This document shows, in pieces, positions 52,531-61,399 of a DNA stretch of 64,000 bases (position 1 is its first letter; each line of letters starts with the position of its first letter). This stretch comes from Chryseobacterium gwangjuense (GTDB taxonomy: Bacteria > Bacteroidota > Bacteroidia > Flavobacteriales > Weeksellaceae), in contig NZ_JAJTNP010000002.1 of NCBI RefSeq assembly GCF_021311115.1, positions 62,001 to 126,000 on the forward strand, given 5' to 3'. The notes below the pieces were generated by a model. It did not search any database and was not told the DNA's origin. It was given only the letters and a program-made list of their open reading frames with translations. The position numbers and the translations under genes were made by a program.

Positions 52531-53310
52531 ATGAAAAAGATTTTATTTTTACTTGTAATCACTCTTATTACTCTGCAATCCTGTACGGTAAACTCAGAAA
52601 TCGTGTATCATAAAGATGCAGCATCTACAACATTAATGGATGTTGATATGAAGGAAGCGATGATGATGTTCAAATCCATGATGCCCGATTCTTTAAAAAA
52701 TGATAAAAAAGAACTTGCCGAATTGGAAAAACTTCCAAAAACATGGACGAGTCTTTACGACATGGAGAAAAAAGAAGGGAAATTAAAAACTACCAACCCG
52801 GATTCCATTAAAATCATGAAAAAAGTATTCATGAAGTCCAATTTTGATAAAGAAGATCTTGTCGGTTTTTCCATGAAAATGGATCATTTTACAAAAACAG
52901 ATTATGGTACAATCGGGAGTATGTCCAAAAAAGATAAACTTCCTGTTGATAACATGGCATTCAATGTTTGGGACGGGAAAACGCTTACCATAGATACTGA
53001 AAATTTAAATATCAATAGTTTTAAAGATATTCTTTCAGGAAAAGGGTTTCCCGGAGAAGAAAGCCTTGATTTAGATGACACTGCTGATAATAACCAGTCT
53101 GCCTCATCCATGATGAAAATGATGCTCAAAAAAATGAGTACGACTTTAAAATTTGAAAATAAAATAAAGTCGATTACCGGCAAACATGACTGGATTACTA
53201 AAGTAGATGATCATACCATAAGAGTCGATTACAATCTGGATGAAATGTTTGGTGACTCAAAAAAAGCACTTAAAAATTCAGATAAGAAGATAGTTATCGT
53301 AACTGAATAA
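52531..53310 (+). CDS. Lipoprotein of unknown function at the end of the cbb3 cluster
   Basis: A 259-residue lipoprotein (MKKILFLLVITLITLQSC, lipobox Cys18). The mature part is rich in Met, Lys and Asp, with segments such as MKEAMMMFKSMMPDSLKND and SSMMKMMLKKMSTTLKF. I do not recognise a family. It follows the TauE/SafE gene by 22 bases and precedes the terminator shared with serS, so it is the last gene of that unit. Met-rich stretches could bind copper, which is speculation. Confidence 0.7.
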   Translation: MKKILFLLVITLITLQSCTVNSEIVYHKDAASTTLMDVDMKEAMMMFKSMMPDSLKNDKKELAELEKLPKTWTSLYDMEKKEGKLKTTNPDSIKIMKKVFMKSNFDKEDLVGFSMKMDHFTKTDYGTIGSMSKKDKLPVDNMAFNVWDGKTLTIDTENLNINSFKDILSGKGFPGEESLDLDDTADNNQSASSMMKMMLKKMSTTLKFENKIKSITGKHDWITKVDDHTIRVDYNLDEMFGDSKKALKNSDKKIVIVTE

Positions 53311-53316
53311 AAAAAC

Positions 53317-53348
53317 AAACCCACCAGAAAATTCCGGTGGGTTTTTAT
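53317..53348. terminator. Bidirectional terminator between the lipoprotein gene and serS
   Basis: AAACCCACC pairs with GGTGGGTTT over a 10-base loop. A T-run follows on the plus strand and an A-rich stretch precedes it, so it probably serves both converging genes. Confidence 0.9.
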
Positions 53349-53366
53349 TTAGAATATAATTTAATA

Positions 53367-54635
53367 TTAGTTAATCAAATCGAATCTTGCATATTCAGCA
53401 ATCTTCTTAGGAAGTTTAATTCCTTCTGCAGTCTGGTTGTTCTCAAGCAAAGCTGCCATTATTCTTGGCAACGCCATTGCAGAACCATTTAATGTATGGA
53501 CCAGCTGAGATTTACCATCCGCTTTATAACGGCATTTCAATCTGTTGGCCTGGAAAGTTTCAAAGTTAGAAACAGAACTTACTTCCAGCCACATTTCCTG
53601 AGCAGCACTCCATACTTCAAAATCATACGTCATTGCAGAAGCAAAACCAGTATCTCCACCACAAAGTCTCAGTACTCTGTAAGGAAGTTCAAGATCTGTT
53701 AAAATCTCTTTGATATGCTCTACCATTTCTTCCAAAACAGCATAAGAATTCTCTGGTTTTTCAATTCTTACGATTTCCACCTTTTCAAACTGATGAAGAC
53801 GGTTCAATCCTCTTACATGAGCTCCGTAACTTCCCGCTTCTCTTCTGTAGCACTGAGAGAAAGCCGTATTTTTAATCGGAAGATCTTTTTCATCCAACAA
53901 AACATCACGGTATAAATTCGTCACGGGAACTTCCGCTGTTGGAATTAAATACAAATCATCAGCACCAACATGATACATCTGACCTTCTTTATCCGGCAAC
54001 TGTCCTGTTCCATATCCTGAAGCTTCATTCACAACGTGAGGAGGATTGACTTCCATATATCCTTTCTCCACATTTTTATCTAAGAAATACTGAACCAAAG
54101 CTCTCTGCAATCTTGCTCCTTTTCCTAAATAAACAGGAAAACCGGCTCCGGCAATTTTTACTCCTAATTCAAAATCGATAAGGTTATATTTTTTTGCCAA
54201 CTCCCAGTGAGGAATTGCTCCTTCTCCTAATCCTTCCACATCATGAGACTGATAAATGATTTCATTATCATCCGCAGAAGCTCCACTTTTCACCAATTCA
54301 TTCGGAATATTAGGAAGCTGATACAAAATATCCAGTAAAGCTTTTTCTTTTACATCCAATTGAGATTTCAATTCCGACGTCGACTCTTTGTATTGTGCTG
54401 TTTTAGATTTTGCAGATTCAGCTTCTTCTTTTTTCCCTTCTTTCATCAACATTCCAATTTCTTTGGAGATTTTGTTAATTTCGGAAAGCTGGGAATCTAA
54501 TTCAAACTGAATTTTTTTTCTTTCTTCGTCAGTAGCAATCGCTTCGTCTACCAACTCAAGATTTTTGAATTGTCTTTTTTTAAGACCTTCTAAAACGCGT
54601 TCTTTATTGTCGCGCAAAAAATTGACTTGTAACAT
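53367..54635 (-). CDS. serS: Seryl-tRNA synthetase
   Basis: A 422-residue class II synthetase that charges tRNA-Ser and, where relevant, tRNA-Sec. The N-terminal helical arm (about 30-105) is a coiled coil rich in Glu and Lys (FELDSQLSEINKISKEIG). Motif 2 appears as FSQCYRREAGSYGAHVRGLNRLHQFEKVE and motif 3 as LNGSAMALPRIMAALLENNQ. The start at 54635 is the first Met of the conserved MLQVNFLRDNKERV. A 7-base-period inverted repeat lies directly upstream of the start. Confidence 0.97.
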   Translation of the reverse strand: MLQVNFLRDNKERVLEGLKKRQFKNLELVDEAIATDEERKKIQFELDSQLSEINKISKEIGMLMKEGKKEEAESAKSKTAQYKESTSELKSQLDVKEKALLDILYQLPNIPNELVKSGASADDNEIIYQSHDVEGLGEGAIPHWELAKKYNLIDFELGVKIAGAGFPVYLGKGARLQRALVQYFLDKNVEKGYMEVNPPHVVNEASGYGTGQLPDKEGQMYHVGADDLYLIPTAEVPVTNLYRDVLLDEKDLPIKNTAFSQCYRREAGSYGAHVRGLNRLHQFEKVEIVRIEKPENSYAVLEEMVEHIKEILTDLELPYRVLRLCGGDTGFASAMTYDFEVWSAAQEMWLEVSSVSNFETFQANRLKCRYKADGKSQLVHTLNGSAMALPRIMAALLENNQTAEGIKLPKKIAEYARFDLIN

Positions 54636-54638
54636 AAA

Positions 54639-54711
54639 AGTTTAAAGTTTAAGGTTCAATAGTAGATACATTAAATCTGAAATAATTGGTTTCAAACTTA
54701 AAACATTGAAC
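54639..54711. repeat. Inverted array of 7-base words upstream of serS
   Basis: The left arm reads GTTTAAA GTTTAAG GTTCAAT (54640-54660) and the complement of the right arm reads GTTCAAT GTTTTAA GTTTGAA (54711-54691). Three units per arm share GTT-Y-A-A with a strict 7-base period, around a 30-base centre. It fills most of the gap between serS and the upstream lipoprotein gene. Confidence 0.6.
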
Positions 54712-54730
54712 AGTTTATGCAAATTTAAGA

Positions 54731-55237
54731 TTATTTTATGATTGTAACCACATTCGGTTCATTAGGTACTTTCGAGAATTTCAAAACTTTATTGTAATAC
54801 ACTTTCGAAACCTCAAAAACTGAAGGATTAATTCTGTAGAAAATTTCTAAAGTATCAATATCTACGGGAGCCGTTGTTGTTGCTGATGTTTTTTTAGTCA
54901 GAGAAACCCGAATTTCCGATCGATAAATTTTATTCTCAGGATCAGTATCATTATAAAGTTGTCTCTTTGCACCTGCAATATATTCTATATAATAAGTGGA
55001 ATCAGCAAGCATTTTGCGTCCGAAAGAAACGTTAGCAACATTATTATCTGCCAGTTGATCATTCAGAGAAACTCCTGTATAAGAGCCTATTTTTGTAGGA
55101 TTTAATAAATCTTTACCCGAAGCATCTTTTATGTACAGATTAAAGATCTGATCAATTTTCTGCAAAGAATCATCGTCACTTCTACAGCTTAGAAGTGTTA
55201 CCAAACCAATTAGTATTCCCCAAAAAGATTTCTTCAT
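54731..55237 (-). CDS. Lipoprotein of unknown function
   Basis: A 168-residue lipoprotein (MKKSFWGILIGLVTLLSC, lipobox Cys18). The mature part begins RSDDDSLQKIDQIFNLYIKDASGKDLLNP and is mostly beta-strand-like. I do not recognise a family. It lies 33 bases after asnB on the same strand; a heptamer inverted repeat follows before serS. Probably outer-membrane anchored. Confidence 0.7.
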   Translation of the reverse strand: MKKSFWGILIGLVTLLSCRSDDDSLQKIDQIFNLYIKDASGKDLLNPTKIGSYTGVSLNDQLADNNVANVSFGRKMLADSTYYIEYIAGAKRQLYNDTDPENKIYRSEIRVSLTKKTSATTTAPVDIDTLEIFYRINPSVFEVSKVYYNKVLKFSKVPNEPNVVTIIK

Positions 55238-55270
55238 ATGACAAAGGTAAAATATTAATTTCTAGTCTGC

Positions 55271-57172
55271 TTACTGATTTTCAAAATATTTCTGATACCA
55301 CAATTCAAAAGTTACAAGTTGCCAGATTTTTACACTTGCATATACTTCATTCTGATTTACCCACCATTCGTCTATAACATCAGCATTGAAAAAGTTTCTT
55401 TTTTTAAGATTTTCCAGATTATCTTTGATAAAATCTCTTATCTTTTCTTCACTTTTAATAAAATAACTTAAAGGAAAAGAAAATCCTTTTTTCGGCATCT
55501 TCAAAACTTCTTCTGGAAGATATTTTTCAGCAACTTTTCGCAATAACGGTTTATTCTGAATCCCATTATATCTGAGGTTTTCAGGAAGTGAAGATACAAA
55601 GTCTATTAACTCATTACTTAAATAAGGATAGCGAAATTCTACCCCATATTTCATAGCGCTTAAATCATCTCTGAAAACATGATGCGACGAAAGTGAATAT
55701 TTCATATCATATTCAAAATACCCAACGTAATCTTTAGTTTCACTAAGATGATATTGTTTAAGATCCGGATTAATATGTTTAAAAATATTAGCTTTAAAAA
55801 CTGACTTTGCCTCAGCAGGTTTCATCCCGACCTGACTTTGTCTGAAAAAATCGAACATCGTATCCTGGGAAAAATAATTTTTAACTTTTTTCGAAAATTG
55901 ATCCTTTGTAAAAATAAAATATCTTATCCCATTAAAATTCTTCAGAAAAAGCCATTTTTTAAGTTTTAAAGAATGAGAATATCCCGCAAAAAGTTCATCC
56001 GCACCATTTCCGCTTAATACCACTTTAAATCCCAAATTTTTAGCATATTCAGCTGCATTCATCAATACTTCAAGACTGCTGTAAGGCTCCTCAAAATGCT
56101 GAATATTTTCTGTAAGCTGCGCTAAAACCTCTTCATCATTTACTTTTTTTACATGATGATCAATGTTAAGTTTTTGTGCAACAAGTGATGCGTTTTCCAC
56201 TTCCTCTTCCGAGAATTGATAAGAAATCGTAAACGCATTAATATCTTTTTTAAAAGGTTTTGATTTTGAAGTAATCAAAGTAGAATCAATTCCTCCGCTC
56301 ATCATACTTGCGACAGGAACATCGGCATGAAGCTGCTCAGAAACACTTTCAGCAAGCAGAGCATCAATTTTTTGAATAGCTTCGTTTTCTGAAATAGAAG
56401 AATCAGTTTTTAAAGACAGTTCCCAAAATTTTTCTTTTACAATTTCCTGATTCCTGAGATCAACACTCATAAAAGAACCCGGTTCCAATGAAAAAATATG
56501 CTGAAAACAGGTTTCAGGAGCTAAAGTCGTCTGGAAAAGAAAATTGGTATACACTCCGTTCCAGTTGATTTCAGGTTTTATAAATTCATTTTTCAGCAGT
56601 GCTTTTATTTCTGACGCCCAGATTAATCCATTTTTATTTTTAGAATAAAATAATGGTTTCAATCCTACCCGATCTCTCCCCAAAAGAATTTTTTGTTGTT
56701 CAAGATCCACAATGCAGATCGCAAACATTCCATCAAGTTTTGCAAACATTGAAGTTCCCCATTCTATATATGATTTGAGAATAACTTCTGTATCGGAATG
56801 GCTTTCAAAATGATAGTTTAAAGCCTTAAGTTCTTCTCTGAGTTTTTTAAAATTGTAAATTTCTCCATTGAAGGCAATAACTACTTTTTCATCTTCGGAA
56901 AGCATCGGTTGATGCCCTTTTTCTGAAAGGTCCAGAATCGAAAGTCTTCTGAAACCTAAAGCAATTTTTGAGCTTTCTTCTTGTAAAATAGGAAATTGTG
57001 TTTTAATCTTTTCCGTAGAATCATTTCCCGAGAAATTTTTGCTTTCAAAACCATCAGATATCCAAAACCCTTCATCATCGGGACCGCGATGTCTGATCGA
57101 CAGATTCATCTCCGTAATATTTTTAGATGAAATATTTTTATGAAATGAATAATAACCGCAAATTCCGCACAT
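55271..57172 (-). CDS. asnB: Asparagine synthase (glutamine-hydrolysing)
   Basis: AsnB amidates aspartate, or in surface-glycan clusters amidates sugar carboxylates, using glutamine. The 633-residue protein has Cys2 as the glutaminase nucleophile in MCGICGYYSF, with RHRGPDDEG and FNGEIYNF. The ATP-pyrophosphatase loop is SGGIDST at residues 292-298. Location next to a polysaccharide flippase and a glycosyltransferase suggests a role in capsule or O-antigen sugar modification, but a housekeeping role cannot be excluded. Length is typical of AsnB in glycan clusters (about 600-650). Confidence 0.93.
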   Translation of the reverse strand: MCGICGYYSFHKNISSKNITEMNLSIRHRGPDDEGFWISDGFESKNFSGNDSTEKIKTQFPILQEESSKIALGFRRLSILDLSEKGHQPMLSEDEKVVIAFNGEIYNFKKLREELKALNYHFESHSDTEVILKSYIEWGTSMFAKLDGMFAICIVDLEQQKILLGRDRVGLKPLFYSKNKNGLIWASEIKALLKNEFIKPEINWNGVYTNFLFQTTLAPETCFQHIFSLEPGSFMSVDLRNQEIVKEKFWELSLKTDSSISENEAIQKIDALLAESVSEQLHADVPVASMMSGGIDSTLITSKSKPFKKDINAFTISYQFSEEEVENASLVAQKLNIDHHVKKVNDEEVLAQLTENIQHFEEPYSSLEVLMNAAEYAKNLGFKVVLSGNGADELFAGYSHSLKLKKWLFLKNFNGIRYFIFTKDQFSKKVKNYFSQDTMFDFFRQSQVGMKPAEAKSVFKANIFKHINPDLKQYHLSETKDYVGYFEYDMKYSLSSHHVFRDDLSAMKYGVEFRYPYLSNELIDFVSSLPENLRYNGIQNKPLLRKVAEKYLPEEVLKMPKKGFSFPLSYFIKSEEKIRDFIKDNLENLKKRNFFNADVIDEWWVNQNEVYASVKIWQLVTFELWYQKYFENQ

Positions 57173-57235
57173 AATTCTGATTTTGAAAAGTAAAAATAAG
57201 CAAAAGGCTTGATTTTCTAAAAATTGAATGATGAT

Positions 57236-58489
57236 TTACTTCCTTATCAATTTTTCTTTAGCTAAACGAAAATCTTCTTTGGTAATCAGATAATCCTGAA
57301 TTCTGAAATCTGTAGAACGATAAAATTTCACAAATAAAAGTAAAGCCGAAACTGAATATGATAAGGCAGTCACCATACAAGCACCGAAAATTCCGTATTT
57401 AGGGATCAAAAAGAAAGAAAAAACAAGAGTTACAATCAATCCGACTATTGATTTTATATTGAGAATTTTTAATTCTTTAATTCCTGAAAAATAATAGCCT
57501 ATCATATCACTAATTCCAATGGCAAGAATTCCCGGAGATAAAAGCAACATAATGTCTTTTGTTCCCCTGAATCCTTTTCCGAAAATCATTTCATACACCG
57601 AACCGGGAATGATAATAATTCCCAATAAAAAAATCAGCATCAATAAAAATGAAAGCTTTAATGAAGATTTTGTTTTAAGAATTGATTCTTCCCTGCTTTT
57701 GCTGTTAACGACATCTGAATATAGAATTACGGCAATACTTCTTGTAATCGTCCAAATGGCTTCTGAAAAGGTAATTCCTATTGAAAAAATACCTACACTT
57801 CCGATTCCTTCAAAATGTTCAAGAAAATAAAAGGAAAGTCGGTAATTCAAAAACTGAACAAAAGCACTGAGTTGGGTTTTCCAGCCATATTCGAACATGC
57901 TTTTAAACACTTTTTTTGACAAAGAAATGTCCGAGATGTTACATTTTCTGATCACCTGAAAAAAACTCGTGAAAAATAAAAACGCCAGACAACAAATCTG
58001 CGCTCCAAAATATACTGAAACATCTTTCAGTTTTAAAATATAAATAAAGATTCCGAGAAAAATAATATGTACAAGCTGCTGTAAAACCGTATACACATTA
58101 AACAATCTGATGTTCTGAGTTCCTACAAAAAGATTGACATTGACGGATAATAATGCTGAAAAAACTGAAATTCCGATCAAATAAAGTAAATAATCAGCCT
58201 GAATATCTGCAAAACTGAATACAACAGGAATTAGAATCCCCATAACAACCGACCAGATATAAGAATATACTAAGATCTGTTCTGTTTTAAATTTTGATGC
58301 GAAATAAGAAGTACTGCTTCCTGCGAAAATACTGCTGAAAAAACTTACGATCGCCGCATTGGCGATCACAATCGAAATGGTTCCTTTTCCTTCACTTCCC
58401 CACATATTGGTAGAAAAAATCACCAACCCGAAACTTAGGATCAGAATGAGAAAACGCGAAATAAAAGTTTTGACAACAGTGAGTTGCAT
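57236..58489 (-). CDS. Polysaccharide flippase of the MOP/Wzx type
   Basis: A 417-residue membrane protein with about 12 hydrophobic helices spaced throughout, and few charges between. The arrangement and segments such as GISVFSALLSVNVNLFVGTQNIRLF and KYGIFGACMVTALSYSVSALLL fit the MOP/Wzx oligosaccharide-transporter superfamily, which flips lipid-linked glycans. Its glycan is unknown. It lies 63 bases from asnB and 5 bases from the glycosyltransferase on the same strand, so a small glycan operon is likely. Confidence 0.83.
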   Translation of the reverse strand: MQLTVVKTFISRFLILILSFGLVIFSTNMWGSEGKGTISIVIANAAIVSFFSSIFAGSSTSYFASKFKTEQILVYSYIWSVVMGILIPVVFSFADIQADYLLYLIGISVFSALLSVNVNLFVGTQNIRLFNVYTVLQQLVHIIFLGIFIYILKLKDVSVYFGAQICCLAFLFFTSFFQVIRKCNISDISLSKKVFKSMFEYGWKTQLSAFVQFLNYRLSFYFLEHFEGIGSVGIFSIGITFSEAIWTITRSIAVILYSDVVNSKSREESILKTKSSLKLSFLLMLIFLLGIIIIPGSVYEMIFGKGFRGTKDIMLLLSPGILAIGISDMIGYYFSGIKELKILNIKSIVGLIVTLVFSFFLIPKYGIFGACMVTALSYSVSALLLFVKFYRSTDFRIQDYLITKEDFRLAKEKLIRK

Positions 58490-58494
58490 GGCAG

Positions 58495-59625
58495 TTATTT
58501 AATAGATTTTTTCACAAAATCAACGAAAGAATTCCGGATTACTTTCCAATTGTATTTTTCTTCAAATGCTTTTCTGGCATTAAGAACATGGGCATAATAA
58601 TGTTCCGGATTCCGGATGTAATTTACGATTAAATCAGAAATGATTTCAGCATTTCTGGGATTAACAAGTTGTCCAAAGCCTGAGACATCCATATGCTCAC
58701 GAATTCCTTTAAGGTTTGAGTATATTATAGGTTTTCCGGCTCCGATATAATAGAATAATTTGATCGGCAAAGAGTGGTTATTTTCAAAATTAAGTTCCCG
58801 AAGATCGAAACAAAGGTCGGCATCGGCAAAAGTTTCTGTAAAATGTTCAAATGATGTAGGTTTCCGGATCTCGATATTTTCAAATTGATATTGAGAAAGT
58901 AGATTTTTGAAGTAATTTTCGTCACTTTCTTTTCTCGCAGCACCGACGATGAGAAGTTTGATCTTAGTTTCGGGTACTTTTTTTCTTAAAAGATCAACCG
59001 CTTTGAAAAAGTTCCCAATTCCTTTATCTTGTGAAATGGCTCCGGTATAGCAGAGTTTTATTTCATTTGGAGTAAGTCTTTTAGTATTCGACACAACATA
59101 TTTTTCATCCGGGTAATAAGGAAGAATCATATTTTTCTTCAACGGAAAAAAATAAGCCAGAGGAAATTTCTTTGTGCTTTCCCCAAAAATAAAATGGGTA
59201 CTTAGAAAGCCTGCATATAACTGAATCAGAAAAAACTTTATCGCATGAAATATTTTTACGGGATATGTATAATTTTCAAGCATTGACATAGCAGGATACC
59301 ATTCTGTTATATCATAAACAATACTTGTTTTTTTCTCTTTCTGATATTTTTTTGCAGCAAAAACGGCAACAGGTTCTGAACAAATGATACAATCCGGCTG
59401 AAACGAACTGCAGATCTTTTTAAAGGTTTCAAATTTTTCCTTTACCGATTTTTCTAAGATAGAATACGATTCGATCTGAATTCCATCTACATTTTCCTGA
59501 ATGTCTGAACAAAGACTGCTTATTTTAACTTCAAATCCTTCTTCAACAAGCGTTTTGGCCTGATGAAAAAAAATCCTGTCGTCATTGGAATGATGAGCGG
59601 TCGTTAAAAAAAGTACTTTTTGCAT
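58495..59625 (-). CDS. Glycosyltransferase, GT4-like (GT-B fold)
   Basis: A 376-residue GT-B protein. The N-terminal start MQKVLFLTTAHHSNDDRIFFHQAKTL and the C-terminal donor-binding region (YTGAISQDKGIGNFFKAVDLL, KIKLLIVGAA, HSLPIKLFYYIGAGKPIIYSNL with the E/S-x7-E-like LP-K-Y region) resemble family 4 and related retaining transferases. The donor and acceptor sugars are unknown. It is next to the flippase in the same transcription unit. A hairpin at 59649-59693 separates it from the next gene upstream. Confidence 0.83.
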   Translation of the reverse strand: MQKVLFLTTAHHSNDDRIFFHQAKTLVEEGFEVKISSLCSDIQENVDGIQIESYSILEKSVKEKFETFKKICSSFQPDCIICSEPVAVFAAKKYQKEKKTSIVYDITEWYPAMSMLENYTYPVKIFHAIKFFLIQLYAGFLSTHFIFGESTKKFPLAYFFPLKKNMILPYYPDEKYVVSNTKRLTPNEIKLCYTGAISQDKGIGNFFKAVDLLRKKVPETKIKLLIVGAARKESDENYFKNLLSQYQFENIEIRKPTSFEHFTETFADADLCFDLRELNFENNHSLPIKLFYYIGAGKPIIYSNLKGIREHMDVSGFGQLVNPRNAEIISDLIVNYIRNPEHYYAHVLNARKAFEEKYNWKVIRNSFVDFVKKSIK

Positions 59626-59648
59626 TCAGAAAATATATTAACTAACAA

Positions 59649-59693
59649 AATTTCCTCAGAAGTTTCAAAGTAAAAGAAACCTCGGAGGAAATT
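59649..59693 (-). terminator. Long hairpin upstream of the glycosyltransferase gene
   Basis: AATTTCCTC pairs with GAGGAAATT and the inner bases continue the stem with two mismatches to about 18 pairs, over a 9-base loop. On the minus strand TTGTTAG follows, so it probably ends the transcript of the 59712-60206 gene. Confidence 0.65.
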
Positions 59694-59711
59694 CAAATAT
59701 ATTTAAAAAAA

Positions 59712-60206
59712 TTATTTTATAGAAGCTGCCCAACTTTTCTCAAGTGGCAATAAAAAGTGGCTTAAAAAATCAAGATAGGTGTTTTTAGAGAAATCAAAAA
59801 CCTGGATATCTTTAGAAATTTCGTTATTTCTCAGCTTCGATTTAAAATCAATCAATTTCAAAGTTTTCACTTCTCCATTTTCAACAAAGCTTGCTTTCAT
59901 TCTGTCGAACAGACCTAATTGATATTCTTCATCAATTTCTCTCATGATCTTTCCTAAAGCATCGATACTGCATCCTGAAGCCATTTCTTTTTCTTCATCT
60001 ACACAAATGATAATAAATTGATTTTTTTCAATTTTAAAAGATGAAGAAAGCGCTTTTCCGTGTGCAGCCCAAGTTGCCAGAAAATCGTATAGTTTTTCTG
60101 TAATTGTTTTGGCTTCTTTTGTTGTAAAGGGTCTTGATGCCGGATATATAATAACTCTATAGTCGCTGGTTTCTACGATAGAAGATTCTTCAATTTTCAT
60201 TTCCAA
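59712..60206 (-). CDS. Conserved Bacteroidetes protein often labelled ABC transporter ATPase
   Basis: A 164-residue cytoplasmic protein without a signal peptide or membrane helix. Homologous Bacteroidetes proteins are widely labelled ABC transporter ATPase, but no Walker A (GxxxxGKS/T), signature or Walker B motif is visible here. Notable segments are YRVIIYPASRPFTTKEAKTI, FIIICVDEEKEMASGCSID and GKIMREIDEEYQLGLFDRM. Function is unknown. It lies 18 bases after a GT-C-like membrane-protein gene and near the Fe-S redox genes. The start may be at 60206 or at 60200. Confidence 0.75.
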   Translation of the reverse strand: MEMKIEESSIVETSDYRVIIYPASRPFTTKEAKTITEKLYDFLATWAAHGKALSSSFKIEKNQFIIICVDEEKEMASGCSIDALGKIMREIDEEYQLGLFDRMKASFVENGEVKTLKLIDFKSKLRNNEISKDIQVFDFSKNTYLDFLSHFLLPLEKSWAASIK

Positions 60207-60224
60207 TAAATTTAAAGAGTAAAA

Positions 60225-61385
60225 TTACGCAATTTTCCCGAGTTGAAAATTTTTATACTTTTTGCTTACTACATATAGCATCATCAATAAAAGTAAAATA
60301 ATAAAGGATATATAGAATCTTAATTCAGCAGACTGAGGGAAAAACACAAATTTTATATAGATATTGACAAAAATAAATACCGAAATCATTCTTATATACA
60401 GGTCTTTCGAAAGATAGAAAATCACAAAAAGCATGCTTACAGATGCTAATGTTACTTTTTTAAAATACAGTAATCTGGAGAAAAGGATTTCAAAATATTT
60501 ACCCACGGTAAAATCAGCAACTTCTGTGCTGATAAACGGTCTTCTGTATATAAAGGTATCATAAAATAGCGCTTTCCATCCCGGATAGTTATAATATTTC
60601 ATGATTATAAAATAAAGGAATAACAGCAAAGCTGCCTGTAGACCATATGAAAGTTTTATCTTCTTTTCTTTGTAAAAAATATAAAGAAGCAAAGTAAAAA
60701 GATAAGTAAGGGTAAATGTAATATAATCCGGTCTTACAAAAGTAATGAGAAACAAAATTAAAAACATGCTCCAATCATTCCATTTACGCAGAAATCCTAA
60801 CATAAAAATCAGCATAAACTGAAAAACAAACATATCGGGTGTAGATATTCTGGAGATGAATGCAACCGGAGGAAGCAAACAGATGATTATACACAAAACA
60901 CCACTTATAAAAGGTTTATCCGGAAATATATTTTTCAGGACATAAAACAGCAATAATCCGGAAATAAAGTAAGAAATAATACTGAGCATTGTTACCGACA
61001 TCGGACCGGTAAAACCCAGTTTATATAATACAAGTAAAGCAAGATTGTATCCTACTTTGATTTGAAAATAAGGAAGTTGTTCTGTAAAAGACTGTGTATT
61101 TTTAGTGAAATACTGCCTTGTTCTGTCATACTTTTTTATGCCGATAATATCGTTGTATTCGTAATCCGGCGCTTCTTTTTTTATTTCATCATAAATACGA
61201 TGATGCACTTTTTCAGGATTATCGGGCATAATCATGGTATAAAAACATCCCATATAACCGGGCATATCCCAGTCATACATTCTGTTTTTATAATTCCATA
61301 TACTTAAGAGAAAAACAAGAATTAAGGTAATTAGGAAAGAAATTTTCCATTTAAAATTTACACTTTTCTCTCCTAAAAACCTCAC
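60225..61385 (-). CDS. GT-C-like polytopic membrane protein, probable glycosyltransferase
   Basis: A 386-residue protein with about ten hydrophobic helices. After the first helix a luminal loop contains WDMPGYMGCFYT and Asp-rich segments (DMPGY, PDYEYNDIIG), like the first-loop catalytic region of GT-C glycosyltransferases. The next helices follow SVTMLSIISYFISGLLLFYVL and ISRISTPDMFVFQFMLIFML. I cannot name a family. It lies between the CCG Fe-S gene and the 59712-60206 gene, all on one strand. Glycan transfer near the polysaccharide cluster is plausible but inferred. Confidence 0.65.
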   Translation of the reverse strand: MRFLGEKSVNFKWKISFLITLILVFLLSIWNYKNRMYDWDMPGYMGCFYTMIMPDNPEKVHHRIYDEIKKEAPDYEYNDIIGIKKYDRTRQYFTKNTQSFTEQLPYFQIKVGYNLALLVLYKLGFTGPMSVTMLSIISYFISGLLLFYVLKNIFPDKPFISGVLCIIICLLPPVAFISRISTPDMFVFQFMLIFMLGFLRKWNDWSMFLILFLITFVRPDYITFTLTYLFTLLLYIFYKEKKIKLSYGLQAALLLFLYFIIMKYYNYPGWKALFYDTFIYRRPFISTEVADFTVGKYFEILFSRLLYFKKVTLASVSMLFVIFYLSKDLYIRMISVFIFVNIYIKFVFFPQSAELRFYISFIILLLLMMLYVVSKKYKNFQLGKIA

Positions 61386-61399
61386 TTAGATTGTATTAA

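Noticed and set aside
59712..60206. ABC transporter ATPase as the name for this protein.
   Set aside because: No nucleotide-binding motifs are visible; HGKALS has no P-loop context.
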